A DNA stretch of 64,000 nt, taken from assembly GCF_014384885.1 (NCBI RefSeq), contig NZ_JACRST010000012.1, positions 1 to 64,000 of the forward strand. Direction: 5' to 3'. The translations under genes were made by a program, and so were the position numbers. Position 1 is the first letter of the stretch. Each line of letters begins with the position of its first letter. The DNA comes from Ligaoa zhengdingensis. GTDB lineage: Bacteria; Bacillota; Clostridia; Oscillospirales; Ruminococcaceae. Shown here piece after piece: positions 7,703-15,175 of this stretch. A model generated the notes under the pieces. It searched no databases. It saw only the letters and a list, made by a program, of their open reading frames with translations, and was not told where the DNA came from.

Positions 7703-7765
7703 TGCGGTTGCTCTGCTGTATTTTTTTAATCTGTCAGGAAAACAACTGGAAATTCCCTTTGCTTT

Positions 7766-7776
7766 TGTGCTATAAT
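7766..7776 (+). promoter_or_regulatory. Extended -10 promoter of the helicase gene
   Basis: TGTGCTATAAT contains TGnTATAAT, a perfect extended -10 element, 38 bases before the start of the HelD-like gene; no good -35 is needed or seen. Confidence 0.6.
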
Positions 7777-7813
7777 AATCAATTATGACCATCCGACAGA
7801 GGGAGTGAATGCT

Positions 7814-10051
7814 TTGCCGAGTTACGAGGAAGAATTGCCACAGGAACAGGACTATTTAAAGCGGGTCACCGACCTGGCACGTGCCCGCCTGGCAGCGCAG
7901 CAGAACGTAGCTGCAACAGAAAAGAGAAAACTGATGGAGCTTAACCGCCAGATGTATGAAAACACCGTGCATTTTTCGCACGATTTTGATAAATTGACCG
8001 AGGCCAACCAGGAGTTGGGGGATATCCAAACCCGCACGATCCATTACCAGATGATGATGAAAAAGCTCGCGCTTTACGAGCGGATGATCCAAGCGCCCTA
8101 TTTTGCCCGCATCGATTTCACCGAAGACGGGTTTGAACGCGAGCCGATCTATATCGGCACCGGCAACCTGACCGATGAGGATGGGCTGGACGCTTACGTC
8201 TACGATTGGCGCGCTCCAGTGGCCAGTCTGTTTTATCGCTGCGAGCCCGGTCGGGTCAGCTATACATCGCCGTCCGGAGAGATCAGCGGCGAGATGGAGC
8301 TCAAGCGCCAGTATGAAATCAAGAGCGGCCGCTTGGAATATTTCTTTGACAGCAGCGTCAACATCATGGATGACGTGTTGCGTAGCGTCCTTTCCAAAAA
8401 CGCCTCGCCGAAGATGAAGTCGATCGTTGAAACGATTCAGCGGGAGCAGGATGTGATCATCCGCGACCTGGACAGCGACCTGTTGATGGTGCAGGGAGCT
8501 GCTGGCAGTGGAAAAACTTCGGTGGCGCTGCACCGCGTTGCATTTTTGATGTACCAGGGCGTGACCGGTGGATTGTCCGCCAACAACATCATCATTCTAT
8601 CTCCCAATGCGCTGTTCGGCCGTTACATCTCCGGCGTGCTGCCCGAGCTGGGGGAAGAGAACATCGCCACCAAAACCTTTGAGGAAATTTTTGAAGATTA
8701 TTTTGAGGGCGGCATCCAGCTTTCCACCCGAAACAATGTGCTGGAGCGGCTTTGCGCGGATGGGGAAGACGGGCGGCGCGACCTTCTGCGCGATACGGTG
8801 GAATTTCAGCTCTCTGAGACCTTTTGTGAGATCATCGAACGCTACGCGCAGCTATATGAGCGCAGCCTGTTGGAAATGCCGGATGTCTTCTACGGCGGGA
8901 TCTGCATCGCCACCCGCCAGGCTTTGCGCGCCGAGCTGCTGCAATCGCGCATCAACATGCCGTTGGCCAAGCGCCTGCGTGTCATCGAGGAGCACCTGAT
9001 GGAAAGAATCCATAAGGAAAAGAAAGCGCGCCTCAAGGAGCTGGAACAGTTTGTGCTGGAACATCCTGAGCACCAGTTTGAAGTCAAAGCGCAGGCACGC
9101 CTGCTGTCGATCAAGGAGATCACCTCGTTGGCGCACAAGGTCCGTTCCTTCACCCGCCTCAACATTATGGGCATCTACCGCAAGCTGGTCGGTGACCATG
9201 ACCTATTCCGTCGTGCGGCAGGGGATCTCCCGCTGCCTCCAAATTTGGATGAGATTTTAGATTTTATCGCCTCCGGTCTCAAGCGCAATTCGGCGGGATA
9301 TGCCGACGGAATGGCTCTGCTCTATCTAAGGTTGATCTTGATGGGCGGCAAGCCAAGCGATGAGATCAAGCAGGTGGTGATTGATGAGGCGCAGGATTAT
9401 TCTCCCGTTCACTTCCGTCTGTTGCAGCGGATGATGCCGGCTGCACGCTATACAGTGCTGGGGGATGTAAACCAGACGATCGCTCACGAGGCAGATATGA
9501 CCCTGTACGACCGCATTCGGATTATTTTGGGCAAACAGAAGAGTACGCTTGCAGTGATGAACAAGAGCTTCCGCTGTTCCGCCGAGATCACTGCTTTCAG
9601 CCGCCGGTTTCTCGACCGCGAGTTGAAGCAGGAAAGTTTTGACCGCCATGGAGAGGAGCCCCGGGTGCGCACTGCTCCGGATGCGAAAGAGTTGGATACG
9701 CTGTTGATCGAGGATGTGCGAAGCTGTCAACAGCAGGAATTCGGTTCCCTGGCGATCCTCTGTAAGAGCTTTGAGGCCGCAAGGGAACTGTATCGCCGTC
9801 TGATCGAACAGCCTGGGCTCGCCGAACTGCGACTTGTCGGGGAACAGACAGGGGAGATTGGGCGTGGGTTATATGTGATGCCGATTTATATGGCGAAGGG
9901 TTTGGAGTTCGATTGTGCCTTTGTGTATGGAGTGGACGAAGCGCATTATCACACCGAGGATGATCGAAAGCTGCTCTATGTCGCATGTACCCGCCCATTG
10001 CACCGGTTATACCTGTATGCGGAAGGGGAAGCCAGTCACCTGTTGCGTTAG
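7814..10051 (+). CDS. helD: HelD-type UvrD/Rep-family helicase (RNA polymerase recycling factor)
   Basis: This 745-residue superfamily-1 ATPase has a coiled-coil N-terminal arm (about 1-75), the HelD-specific region IYIGTGNLTDEDGLDAYVYDWRAP, Walker A GAAGSGKTS (about residue 228), the DEAQDYS Walker B, and late motifs LGDVNQTI, MAKGLEFDCAFVYG and LLYVACTRPLHRLYLY. HelD in Bacillus and mycobacteria pries open stalled RNA polymerase to release nucleic acids. TTG at 7814 is chosen since GAGGGAG lies eight bases upstream; the in-frame GTG at 7805 overlaps that site. It is monocistronic, ending in a terminator. Function as RNA polymerase recycler rather than DNA helicase is by family resemblance. 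Confidence 0.88.
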   Translation: MPSYEEELPQEQDYLKRVTDLARARLAAQQNVAATEKRKLMELNRQMYENTVHFSHDFDKLTEANQELGDIQTRTIHYQMMMKKLALYERMIQAPYFARIDFTEDGFEREPIYIGTGNLTDEDGLDAYVYDWRAPVASLFYRCEPGRVSYTSPSGEISGEMELKRQYEIKSGRLEYFFDSSVNIMDDVLRSVLSKNASPKMKSIVETIQREQDVIIRDLDSDLLMVQGAAGSGKTSVALHRVAFLMYQGVTGGLSANNIIILSPNALFGRYISGVLPELGEENIATKTFEEIFEDYFEGGIQLSTRNNVLERLCADGEDGRRDLLRDTVEFQLSETFCEIIERYAQLYERSLLEMPDVFYGGICIATRQALRAELLQSRINMPLAKRLRVIEEHLMERIHKEKKARLKELEQFVLEHPEHQFEVKAQARLLSIKEITSLAHKVRSFTRLNIMGIYRKLVGDHDLFRRAAGDLPLPPNLDEILDFIASGLKRNSAGYADGMALLYLRLILMGGKPSDEIKQVVIDEAQDYSPVHFRLLQRMMPAARYTVLGDVNQTIAHEADMTLYDRIRIILGKQKSTLAVMNKSFRCSAEITAFSRRFLDRELKQESFDRHGEEPRVRTAPDAKELDTLLIEDVRSCQQQEFGSLAILCKSFEAARELYRRLIEQPGLAELRLVGEQTGEIGRGLYVMPIYMAKGLEFDCAFVYGVDEAHYHTEDDRKLLYVACTRPLHRLYLYAEGEASHLLR

Positions 10052-10052
10052 C

Positions 10053-10086
10053 AAGAGCCCCCTTCATCCGCGAAGGGGCTCTTTTC
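10053..10086 (+). terminator. Intrinsic terminator between helD and the carbonic-anhydrase-like gene
   Basis: AGAGCCCCCTT pairs with AAGGGGCTCT, followed by TTTT; it serves the converging genes. Confidence 0.8.
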
Positions 10087-10579
10087 AGTCGTTGTGATAT
10101 TCATGTTTGAGCTGGAGATAAGCCTCTGCATTGCGCCGGTTGGATGCGATTTCCTGCTCGGTGACCGGCCGGATCACCCGCGCAGGGCTGCCCAGCGCTA
10201 CGCTGCCATCAGGCACAACGGTGTTTTGGGTGACGAGTGCACCGGCTCCAATGATACAGTTTTTTCCGATTTTTGCACCGTTGAGCAGAATCGCTCCCAT
10301 CCCAATCAAGGTGTTATCGCCGATTTCGCAGCTGTGCAGAATCGCGCCGTGACCGACGGTAACACCTTTCCCCACAATAAGAGGGTGATCGAAGTCGACA
10401 TGTAAAATGCAGCCATCTTGGATGTTGGTATTTTCACCGATCTGGATGGCGGCAACATCTCCGCGCAATACCGCATTGTACCATACTGAGCATCCGCGCG
10501 CCAGGGTCACATCCCCCACAATAATCGCGCCGGGCAAGATTTGAGTGTTGCAATCGATTTGCGGTTGGTTCACAATCAT
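10085..10579 (-). CDS. Gamma-class carbonic anhydrase-like hexapeptide-repeat protein
   Basis: The 164-residue protein is a left-handed beta-helix of hexapeptide repeats ending in a C-terminal helix. Features of the gamma-carbonic anhydrase/YrdA group are visible: VWYNAVLRGDVAAIQIGENTNIQD, DGCILHVD and VGHGAILHSCEIGD, supplying the three histidines that bind the metal in this family, and the terminal AEAYLQLKHEY helix. Many members have no proven activity and are named YrdA/PaaY-like, so the reaction (CO2 hydration or none) stays open. The ATG at 10579 follows AGGAGACAGAGGTGT. The frame runs on upstream through the tRNA cluster, which is a shadow. Confidence 0.85.
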   Translation of the reverse strand: MIVNQPQIDCNTQILPGAIIVGDVTLARGCSVWYNAVLRGDVAAIQIGENTNIQDGCILHVDFDHPLIVGKGVTVGHGAILHSCEIGDNTLIGMGAILLNGAKIGKNCIIGAGALVTQNTVVPDGSVALGSPARVIRPVTEQEIASNRRNAEAYLQLKHEYHND

Positions 10580-10684
10580 ACACCTCTGTCTCCTAAAAAA
10601 TATGACTGCTCCAGTGTAACAGAAAGCGATTAAAAGAGCAAATTGCACATATGAAAAGGGAGATAAGTTTTCGAGAAATTTTCC

Positions 10685-10713
10685 TTGACATTTAACCGAT
10701 AATTTGGTAGAAT
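10685..10713 (+). promoter_or_regulatory. Promoter of the tRNA cluster
   Basis: TTGACA (10685-10690), a 17-base spacer and TAGAAT (10708-10713) lie 25 bases before tRNA-Gly: a near-consensus housekeeping promoter, as expected for stable RNA. Confidence 0.85.
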
Positions 10714-10737
10714 AAATTCTGCCGCTGAAATGTAGAT

Positions 10738-10811
10738 GCGGGTGTAGTTCAATGGTAGAATCCCAGCCTTCCAAGCTGGTCGCGTGGGTTCGATTCCCAT
10801 CACCCGCTCCA
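10738..10811 (+). tRNA. tRNA-Gly (anticodon TCC)
   Basis: Acceptor arms GCGGGTG / CACCCGC, anticodon stem CCAGC/GCTGG with loop CTTCCAA (anticodon TCC at 10770-10772), TTCGATT T-loop and an encoded CCA end. Confidence 0.95.
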
Positions 10812-10819
10812 ATCAATTT

Positions 10820-10896
10820 GCGCCAGTAGCTCAGCTGGATAGAGCAACTGCCTTCTAAGCAGTAGGCCAGGGGTTCGAGTCCCTTCTGGCGCGCCA
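10820..10896 (+). tRNA. tRNA-Arg (anticodon TCT)
   Basis: Acceptor arms GCGCCAG / CTGGCGC, D-arm AGCTCAGCTGGATAGAGC, anticodon loop CTTCTAA (TCT, reads AGA/AGG), T-loop TTCGAGT, discriminator G and encoded CCA. Confidence 0.95.
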
Positions 10897-10927
10897 ATTT
10901 TGCATTTGGTGGCAAAAGGGTAAATAT

Positions 10928-11005
10928 GGTGGGTATAGCGTAGTTGGTTAACGCGTCAGTTTGTGGCACTGAAGACCGTCGGTTCGAATCCGTCTACCCA
11001 CCCCA
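10928..11005 (+). tRNA. tRNA-His (anticodon GTG)
   Basis: Acceptor arms GTGGGTA / TACCCAC with the extra 5' G (10928) opposite discriminator C, the hallmark of tRNA-His. The anticodon loop TTGTGGC gives GTG; CCA is encoded. Confidence 0.95.
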
Positions 11006-11011
11006 CAAAAG

Positions 11012-11052
11012 AAAAGATGAGCGATGCATTTTTTGTGTTGCTCATCTTTTCA
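11012..11052 (+). terminator. Terminator-like hairpin inside the tRNA cluster
   Basis: AAAAGATGAGC (11012-11022) and GCTCATCTTTT (11040-11050) form an 11-bp stem ending in T residues. It separates tRNA-His from tRNA-Gln, whose 5' end is only about ten bases further on. Confidence 0.7.
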
Positions 11053-11059
11053 AATAAAT

Positions 11060-11135
11060 TGGGCTGTCGCCAAGCGGTAAGGCACGGGACTTTGACTCCC
11101 GCATTCCGCAGGTTCGAATCCTGCCAGCCCAACCA
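11060..11135 (+). tRNA. tRNA-Gln (anticodon TTG)
   Basis: Acceptor arms TGGGCTG / CAGCCCA, anticodon stem CGGGA/TCCCG with loop CTTTGAC (TTG), T-loop TTCGAAT, discriminator A and encoded CCA. There is no room for its own promoter after the preceding hairpin. Confidence 0.95.
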
Positions 11136-11136
11136 C

Positions 11137-11178
11137 GAATAACTCGCATGAACATCGCGTTTGTGCGGGTTATTCTTT
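11137..11178 (+). terminator. Intrinsic terminator after tRNA-Gln
   Basis: GAATAACTCGCA pairs with TGCGGGTTATTC (one wobble), followed by TTTT. Confidence 0.8.
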
Positions 11179-11196
11179 TGCCATATAACCCACTTT

Positions 11197-11319
11197 TTAA
11201 CCCACACCGTGATCTTCACTCAAAATATCCGCGAATATTCGGTCGAGCTGAGCAGCGATTTTTTGCAGATCCATGTTCGTTTGATGCCCGTATGTGCCTA
11301 TAAAGAACCTCTGGTTTTG
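11197..11319 (-). pseudogene. Possible 3' remnant of a tyrosine recombinase (integrase) gene
   Basis: On the minus strand an open 40-codon tail ends at TAA (11199-11197) and reads IGTYGHQTNMDLQKIAAQLD followed by RIFADILSEDHG. The Y-G-H segment followed by a hydrophobic helix is the kind of C-terminus found in phage-type tyrosine recombinases, and a location directly behind a tRNA gene is where integrases sit. An in-frame TAG ends the frame at 11320-11322 and no start is present, so only a fragment remains. Identification rests on a short pattern and on context. Confidence 0.35.
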
Positions 11320-11572
11320 CTAGGGAGGGGTCCTATTCTGGTTGCACCCTGTCTGTCAGCGTTAGAGATAAATTGTTGTGGTACTGTAAACTCAAGTCTT
11401 AAAGCGGCTTCTTATTCGCTCTCAACCCTTTAAATACCGGCTGGCGCGGCTGATTTGACTTAGTTGGGAAAAGTGGAGAATCTGAATAGTTTTGTCCTTC
11501 GGACTTTAGATCTTCTCGGAGGTGAAAGGGGCCGATGCGGTTCGGCCGACTGCTGGATACAAAAAGCCACAG

Positions 11573-11601
11573 TTGATTGCATATTTAAAAGATGCTATAC
11601 T
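11573..11601 (+). promoter_or_regulatory. Promoter of the LysR-family gene
   Basis: TTGATT (11573-11578), 17-base spacer, TATACT (11596-11601); 31 bases before the start. Confidence 0.65.
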
Positions 11602-11632
11602 GCTAAAAACAGGAAAGGATGTGGATGGCGTT

Positions 11633-12499
11633 ATGGAATTGCGTGTGCTGAACTATTTTCTCGTCATAGCGCGCGAGGAGAACATCACAAAAGCAGCGCA
11701 GATCCTCCACATTTCGCAGCCGACACTTTCCCGTCAGCTGATGCAGCTTGAGGAGGAGTTCGGCGTCAAGCTTTTTACGAGGAGCAATCATAATATCATC
11801 CTCACCGAACAGGGAATGCTGCTCCGCCGCCGGGCGCAGGAGCTTGTTTCTCTTGCGGAGAAGACGAAACGAGAATTGAATGAGAAGGAAGAGCTCAGCG
11901 GTGAGATCACGATCGGAAGCGGAGAGCTTATGGCCTTTTCCCACCTTGCAAAAATCATTTCAGAATTTCAAAAGAAACATCCTCTTGTTCTCTTCGATAT
12001 CTACAGCGGAAATGCGGACAGTATTAAGGATCGCATTGATAGAGGACTCATTGATGTCAGCCTGTTGCTTGCACCGGTGGACATCGGAAAATATGATTTT
12101 CTAGAGATGCCAGGGGAGGAGCAATGGGGTGTTTTTGTCAGCGAGCAGCATCCGTTGGCACATCAAAGCTGTATTACTCCCTCTGAACTGATAAATGAAA
12201 AAATCGTCATGACCAAGCGGACGATAGTGCAAAACGCCATCGCTGGTTGGTTCGATGAGGATTACGAAAAACTGAATATTATCGAGACATATAATCTGAT
12301 GGGCAACGCCGCTCTCATGGTGCAGCAGGATGTCGGAATTGCAATCGGATTAAAACGCAACTGTTCCTACGATGGCGTTCGGTTTTTACCCATGAATCCG
12401 CCGCTTACTGGAAAAACCTTCCTGGTGTGGAAAAAGAATCAGATGGAGGCCCACACGTTAAGTGCCTTTCTTGAATTTGCAAAGAAATACAGTAAATGA
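11633..12499 (+). CDS. LysR-family transcriptional regulator
   Basis: The 288-residue protein has the standard LysR layout: an N-terminal winged HTH (MELRVLNYFLVIAREENITK, then QPTLSRQLMQLEEEFGVKLFTR) and a periplasmic-binding-like effector domain beginning at SGEITIGSGELMAF. The ATG at 11633 begins the conserved MELRVLNYF; an in-frame GTG at 11621 sits closer to AGGAAAGG and could be used, adding four residues. It heads the accessory redox island on the same strand and is a plausible activator of the genes that follow, which have their own promoter at 12525. The ligand cannot be inferred. Confidence 0.9.
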   Translation: MELRVLNYFLVIAREENITKAAQILHISQPTLSRQLMQLEEEFGVKLFTRSNHNIILTEQGMLLRRRAQELVSLAEKTKRELNEKEELSGEITIGSGELMAFSHLAKIISEFQKKHPLVLFDIYSGNADSIKDRIDRGLIDVSLLLAPVDIGKYDFLEMPGEEQWGVFVSEQHPLAHQSCITPSELINEKIVMTKRTIVQNAIAGWFDEDYEKLNIIETYNLMGNAALMVQQDVGIAIGLKRNCSYDGVRFLPMNPPLTGKTFLVWKKNQMEAHTLSAFLEFAKKYSK

Positions 12500-12524
12500 A
12501 TAGAAAATAATTTAAAATAAGTAT

Positions 12525-12553
12525 TTTACATTTCTGATAACATCACTTATGAT
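12525..12553 (+). promoter_or_regulatory. Promoter of the flavodoxin operon
   Basis: TTTACA (12525-12530), 17-base spacer and TATGAT (12548-12553). Just downstream is an imperfect inverted repeat, ATAGGTGTCCA (12554-12564) with TGGATGCCTAT (12570-12580), followed by ATATTTTT, so the leader RNA begins with a hairpin that could act as an attenuator, an mRNA stabiliser or an operator. Confidence 0.65.
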
Positions 12554-12603
12554 ATAGGTGTCCAGTAATTGGATGCCTATATATTTTTGAAAAGAGGTGG
12601 AGC

Positions 12604-12957
12604 ATGACCAAGGAAGAAGCGGCTGCCCGCTATAATATTCCTGTTTCTCTGCTGGATGAATATGCTGGGATGCACCTATGCGATCCCGTGAAACAGGTTA
12701 TGGAGGTATGGCAGTATGACGAACAGGATATTGAACGTCTCAGCACGATCATGACCCTGCACGATGTCGGCTTTACCAAGGAAGAAGTGGAGACTTATAT
12801 GCGCTTGCTGCTCAGTGATGAAAATACTGAAGTGGAGCGCATGGCCATGTTGGACGCCAAGCGTACCAGCTCACTGGACGAGATCCATTTCAAAGAGGCG
12901 CAGCTGAACCGTTTGGATTATTTACGCCACAAGATGAAGAAAAGTCAGAAAGGATGA
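12604..12957 (+). CDS. MerR-like HTH regulator, first gene of the flavodoxin operon
   Basis: The 117-residue protein begins with a degenerate MerR-type winged helix (TKEEAAARYNIPVSLLDEY) followed by DEQDIERLSTIMTLHDVGFTKEEVETYMRLL, the usual second half of a MerR HTH, and a helical tail (EVERMAMLDAKR...RLDYLRHKM) resembling the MerR dimerisation coil. No effector-binding cysteines or ligand domain are present. AAGAGGTGG precedes the ATG. Its stop overlaps the next gene's possible start, showing tight operon linkage. It likely regulates the adjacent redox genes. Confidence 0.75.
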   Translation: MTKEEAAARYNIPVSLLDEYAGMHLCDPVKQVMEVWQYDEQDIERLSTIMTLHDVGFTKEEVETYMRLLLSDENTEVERMAMLDAKRTSSLDEIHFKEAQLNRLDYLRHKMKKSQKG

Positions 12958-12962
12958 CGAAC

Positions 12963-13664
12963 ATGAAGCGGTTTCTACCAATGCTCCTCACATTGAGCAT
13001 GTTGTTTTCGCTTACAGCCTGCGGAGGGAAGGCTAACAATAACAGCACATCGCCTGTAGAAGACGGCGAACAGCAGGCGCAGGGATCAGGTGCCGACAAT
13101 GCGGCACAGCCCTCTACTCCCAGCTCGAGCAGCACATCGGAAAGCGACAACTCCAGCAGTGAGCAGACACAGGTGCCGGATGACACAGCAACGAACGCAA
13201 TCGTCGTGTATTTCTCCTGTACCGGCAACACGAAGGCTGTCGCAGAAAAAATCGCAGAGCTAACCGGCGCGGATATGTATGAGATCGTCCCCGAGACCCC
13301 GTACACAGACGAGGACCTAAATTATCGAAATGACGACTGCCGCGCCAACAGGGAGATGAACGATGATTCCGCCCGCCCCGCGATAGCGGGAGAAACCATC
13401 GATCTGTCCGGCTATCATACGGTTTACCTCGGATATCCCATCTGGTGGGGCACGATGCCCCAAATTATCAACACCTTTCTGGACACCTATGACCTGTCCG
13501 GCAAAACGATCCTGCCCTTCTGCACCTCGGGCGGCAGCGGGATATCCACTTCTGTATCGGCGATTCGTACACAGGAGCCCGACGCCACTGTGACCGACGG
13601 CCTGCGGGCAAGCGGCGCATCCGATGAAGGGATCGGTCAATGGTTGGAGGGGAACGGGCAATGA
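12963..13664 (+). CDS. Exported flavodoxin-domain lipoprotein
   Basis: A short signal peptide with lipobox LTAC (Cys20) is followed by a low-complexity Ser/Asn/Gln/Glu linker (about 21-75) and a flavodoxin domain (about 79-230). The FMN phosphate loop VVYFSCTGNTKAVAEKIAE is intact, as are YLGYPIWWGTMPQIINTFLD and the C-terminal FCTSGGSGISTS, so FMN binding is likely. The lipobox places a redox flavoprotein outside the membrane, unusual because flavodoxins are cytoplasmic. ATG at 12963 is preferred over 12954: AAAGG lies at good distance only from the former. Its stop overlaps the next ATG (ATGA). Confidence 0.85.
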   Translation: MKRFLPMLLTLSMLFSLTACGGKANNNSTSPVEDGEQQAQGSGADNAAQPSTPSSSSTSESDNSSSEQTQVPDDTATNAIVVYFSCTGNTKAVAEKIAELTGADMYEIVPETPYTDEDLNYRNDDCRANREMNDDSARPAIAGETIDLSGYHTVYLGYPIWWGTMPQIINTFLDTYDLSGKTILPFCTSGGSGISTSVSAIRTQEPDATVTDGLRASGASDEGIGQWLEGNGQ

Positions 13665-15172
13665 ATACAACCCCAAAAGCGAAAATCCTGGTTTTGGTGA
13701 TCGCCTTGGCGACGCTTGCGGCTATTGCGTTAGGAATATCTTTTTTTTCCAAAGGCGGCGCCGAGCGCACGTCTGCAAGCCCAAGTGCCCTGCAGCAGGA
13801 TCCAGCAGCATCCAGCGAGACCACAAAGCCGGATACAATACAGGAGGGCCATGAAATGCAAGCGATCGACGACTCACTCATTCTGATCCCCAGTGGGACC
13901 TATCAGATGGGCAGCCCGGAAAGCGAGCGCCAGCGCGGTACAGATGAAACGCAGCATGAGGTTTCCATCAGCGCATTTTATGTCGATCCATATGAGGTCA
14001 AACAGAAGGATTATCAGGAAGTCATGGGGGAGAACCCCAGCGTATTTCGCGGCGATGCTCTGCCGGTGGAAAATGTGACATGGTTTGACGCTGTCCATTA
14101 CTGCAACAGGCTCAGCGAGAGCCGCGGACTGACGCCGGTCTATACCGTCGATGGGAACACAGTTACGTGGAACCGAAACGCCAACGGTTACCGACTGCTG
14201 ACCGAGGCGGAATGGGAATATGTCTGCCGGGCTGGGACAACAACCATCTACAATTTCGGCGATCAGGTACACAGCGACTACGCTAACTTTGAGGGCAGCT
14301 ACCCGTACCTGATCGAAGAAAATTATGTTTCCCACACCAATCCTGAGGTGGTGACCAGCCGCAATCGTGGAGAGACGATCCCGGTCACGGAACTGCCTCC
14401 CAACACCTTTGGGCTCTACAACACCCACGGCAATGTGGCGGAATGGTGCTTTGATTATTATGGAGAATACGATTTAAGCAGTACCATCGATCCGTCAGGC
14501 GCGGCTAGCGGTTCCCTGCGCGTCAACCGGGGCGGCAGCTATAACGATTTTGGCAAGCATCTGCGCAGTGCGTACCGCAGTGCGACCAATCCCATTGACG
14601 CCGATCAGAACCTTGGTTTTCGCATCTGCCGCAACGCAGAGGCGGGGAATGAGATGGTCGTAACAACCAATTCCTTGGATATTTCCACCCCGGAAAATCC
14701 TAAAATTCTGGTAGCATACTTCTCCTATTCCGGCAACACGGAAAATGGAGCTGAGATTATCGCAGAAAAAACCGGCGCGGATTTGTTTGAGATCACGATG
14801 GCCAATCCATATCGCGGCAACATCTATGATGTTTCCCAGCGCGACCTGATGCAGGGCGTGCATCCAGCGCTGTCCTCTCATGTACAGAACATGGAGCAGT
14901 ATGACATCGTTCTGCTCGGTTATCCCACCTGGTGGGCAACCGTGCCGATGCCGGTCTACTCCTTCCTTGAGGAGTACGATTTCAGCGGCAAAACGGTCAT
15001 CACCTTTAGCTCCCACGGCGGCACCATGTTCGGCGACAGCGTTTCTGATGTGTCCAAAGCCATCCCAGGAGCATATGTGGGCTGTGGTTTTGAATTCAAT
15101 TATTCCGGCGGCAGCGGACTTTCGGATCGCATTTCCGAATGGTTGAGCCAAAGCGGGATTAGAGAGCGATAG
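13661..15172 (+). CDS. Membrane-anchored fusion: FGE-sulfatase-like domain plus flavodoxin domain
   Basis: The 503-residue protein has an N-terminal membrane anchor (ILVLVIALATLAAIALGISF, about 9-28), a linker, a formylglycine-generating-enzyme (SUMF1) fold domain (about 72-325; ILIPSGTYQMGS, VENVTWFDAVHYCNRLSE, RLLTEAEWEYVCRAG, HGNVAEWCFDYYG, NRGGSYND, NLGFRICRN) and a C-terminal flavodoxin domain (about 345-500; VAYFSYSGNTENGAEIIAEK, LLGYPTWWATVPMPVYSF). The two copper-binding cysteines that FGE carries after the RGGSY motif are absent (YNDFGK and LRSAYR stand there), so it should not make formylglycine; many SUMF1-fold proteins have other roles. The ATG overlaps the upstream stop as ATGA, with GGAGGGG as ribosome binding site. 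The flavodoxin domain is probably extracytoplasmic, as in the preceding lipoprotein. Confidence 0.85.
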   Translation: MNTTPKAKILVLVIALATLAAIALGISFFSKGGAERTSASPSALQQDPAASSETTKPDTIQEGHEMQAIDDSLILIPSGTYQMGSPESERQRGTDETQHEVSISAFYVDPYEVKQKDYQEVMGENPSVFRGDALPVENVTWFDAVHYCNRLSESRGLTPVYTVDGNTVTWNRNANGYRLLTEAEWEYVCRAGTTTIYNFGDQVHSDYANFEGSYPYLIEENYVSHTNPEVVTSRNRGETIPVTELPPNTFGLYNTHGNVAEWCFDYYGEYDLSSTIDPSGAASGSLRVNRGGSYNDFGKHLRSAYRSATNPIDADQNLGFRICRNAEAGNEMVVTTNSLDISTPENPKILVAYFSYSGNTENGAEIIAEKTGADLFEITMANPYRGNIYDVSQRDLMQGVHPALSSHVQNMEQYDIVLLGYPTWWATVPMPVYSFLEEYDFSGKTVITFSSHGGTMFGDSVSDVSKAIPGAYVGCGFEFNYSGGSGLSDRISEWLSQSGIRER

Positions 15173-15175
15173 GCC

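Larger units (their letters stand above)
11136..11632. other. Intergenic region between tRNA-Gln and the LysR gene
   Basis: About 500 bases hold the tRNA terminator (11137-11178), a recombinase-like remnant on the minus strand (11197-11319) and the LysR-gene promoter (11573-11601). In the stretch 11320-11570 I see no credible gene. Confidence 0.6.

Noticed and set aside
10580..10969. Long N-terminal extension of the carbonic-anhydrase-like frame through the tRNA genes
   Set aside because: It would be antisense to three tRNAs and their promoter; the ATG at 10579 has its own ribosome binding site and the family start.
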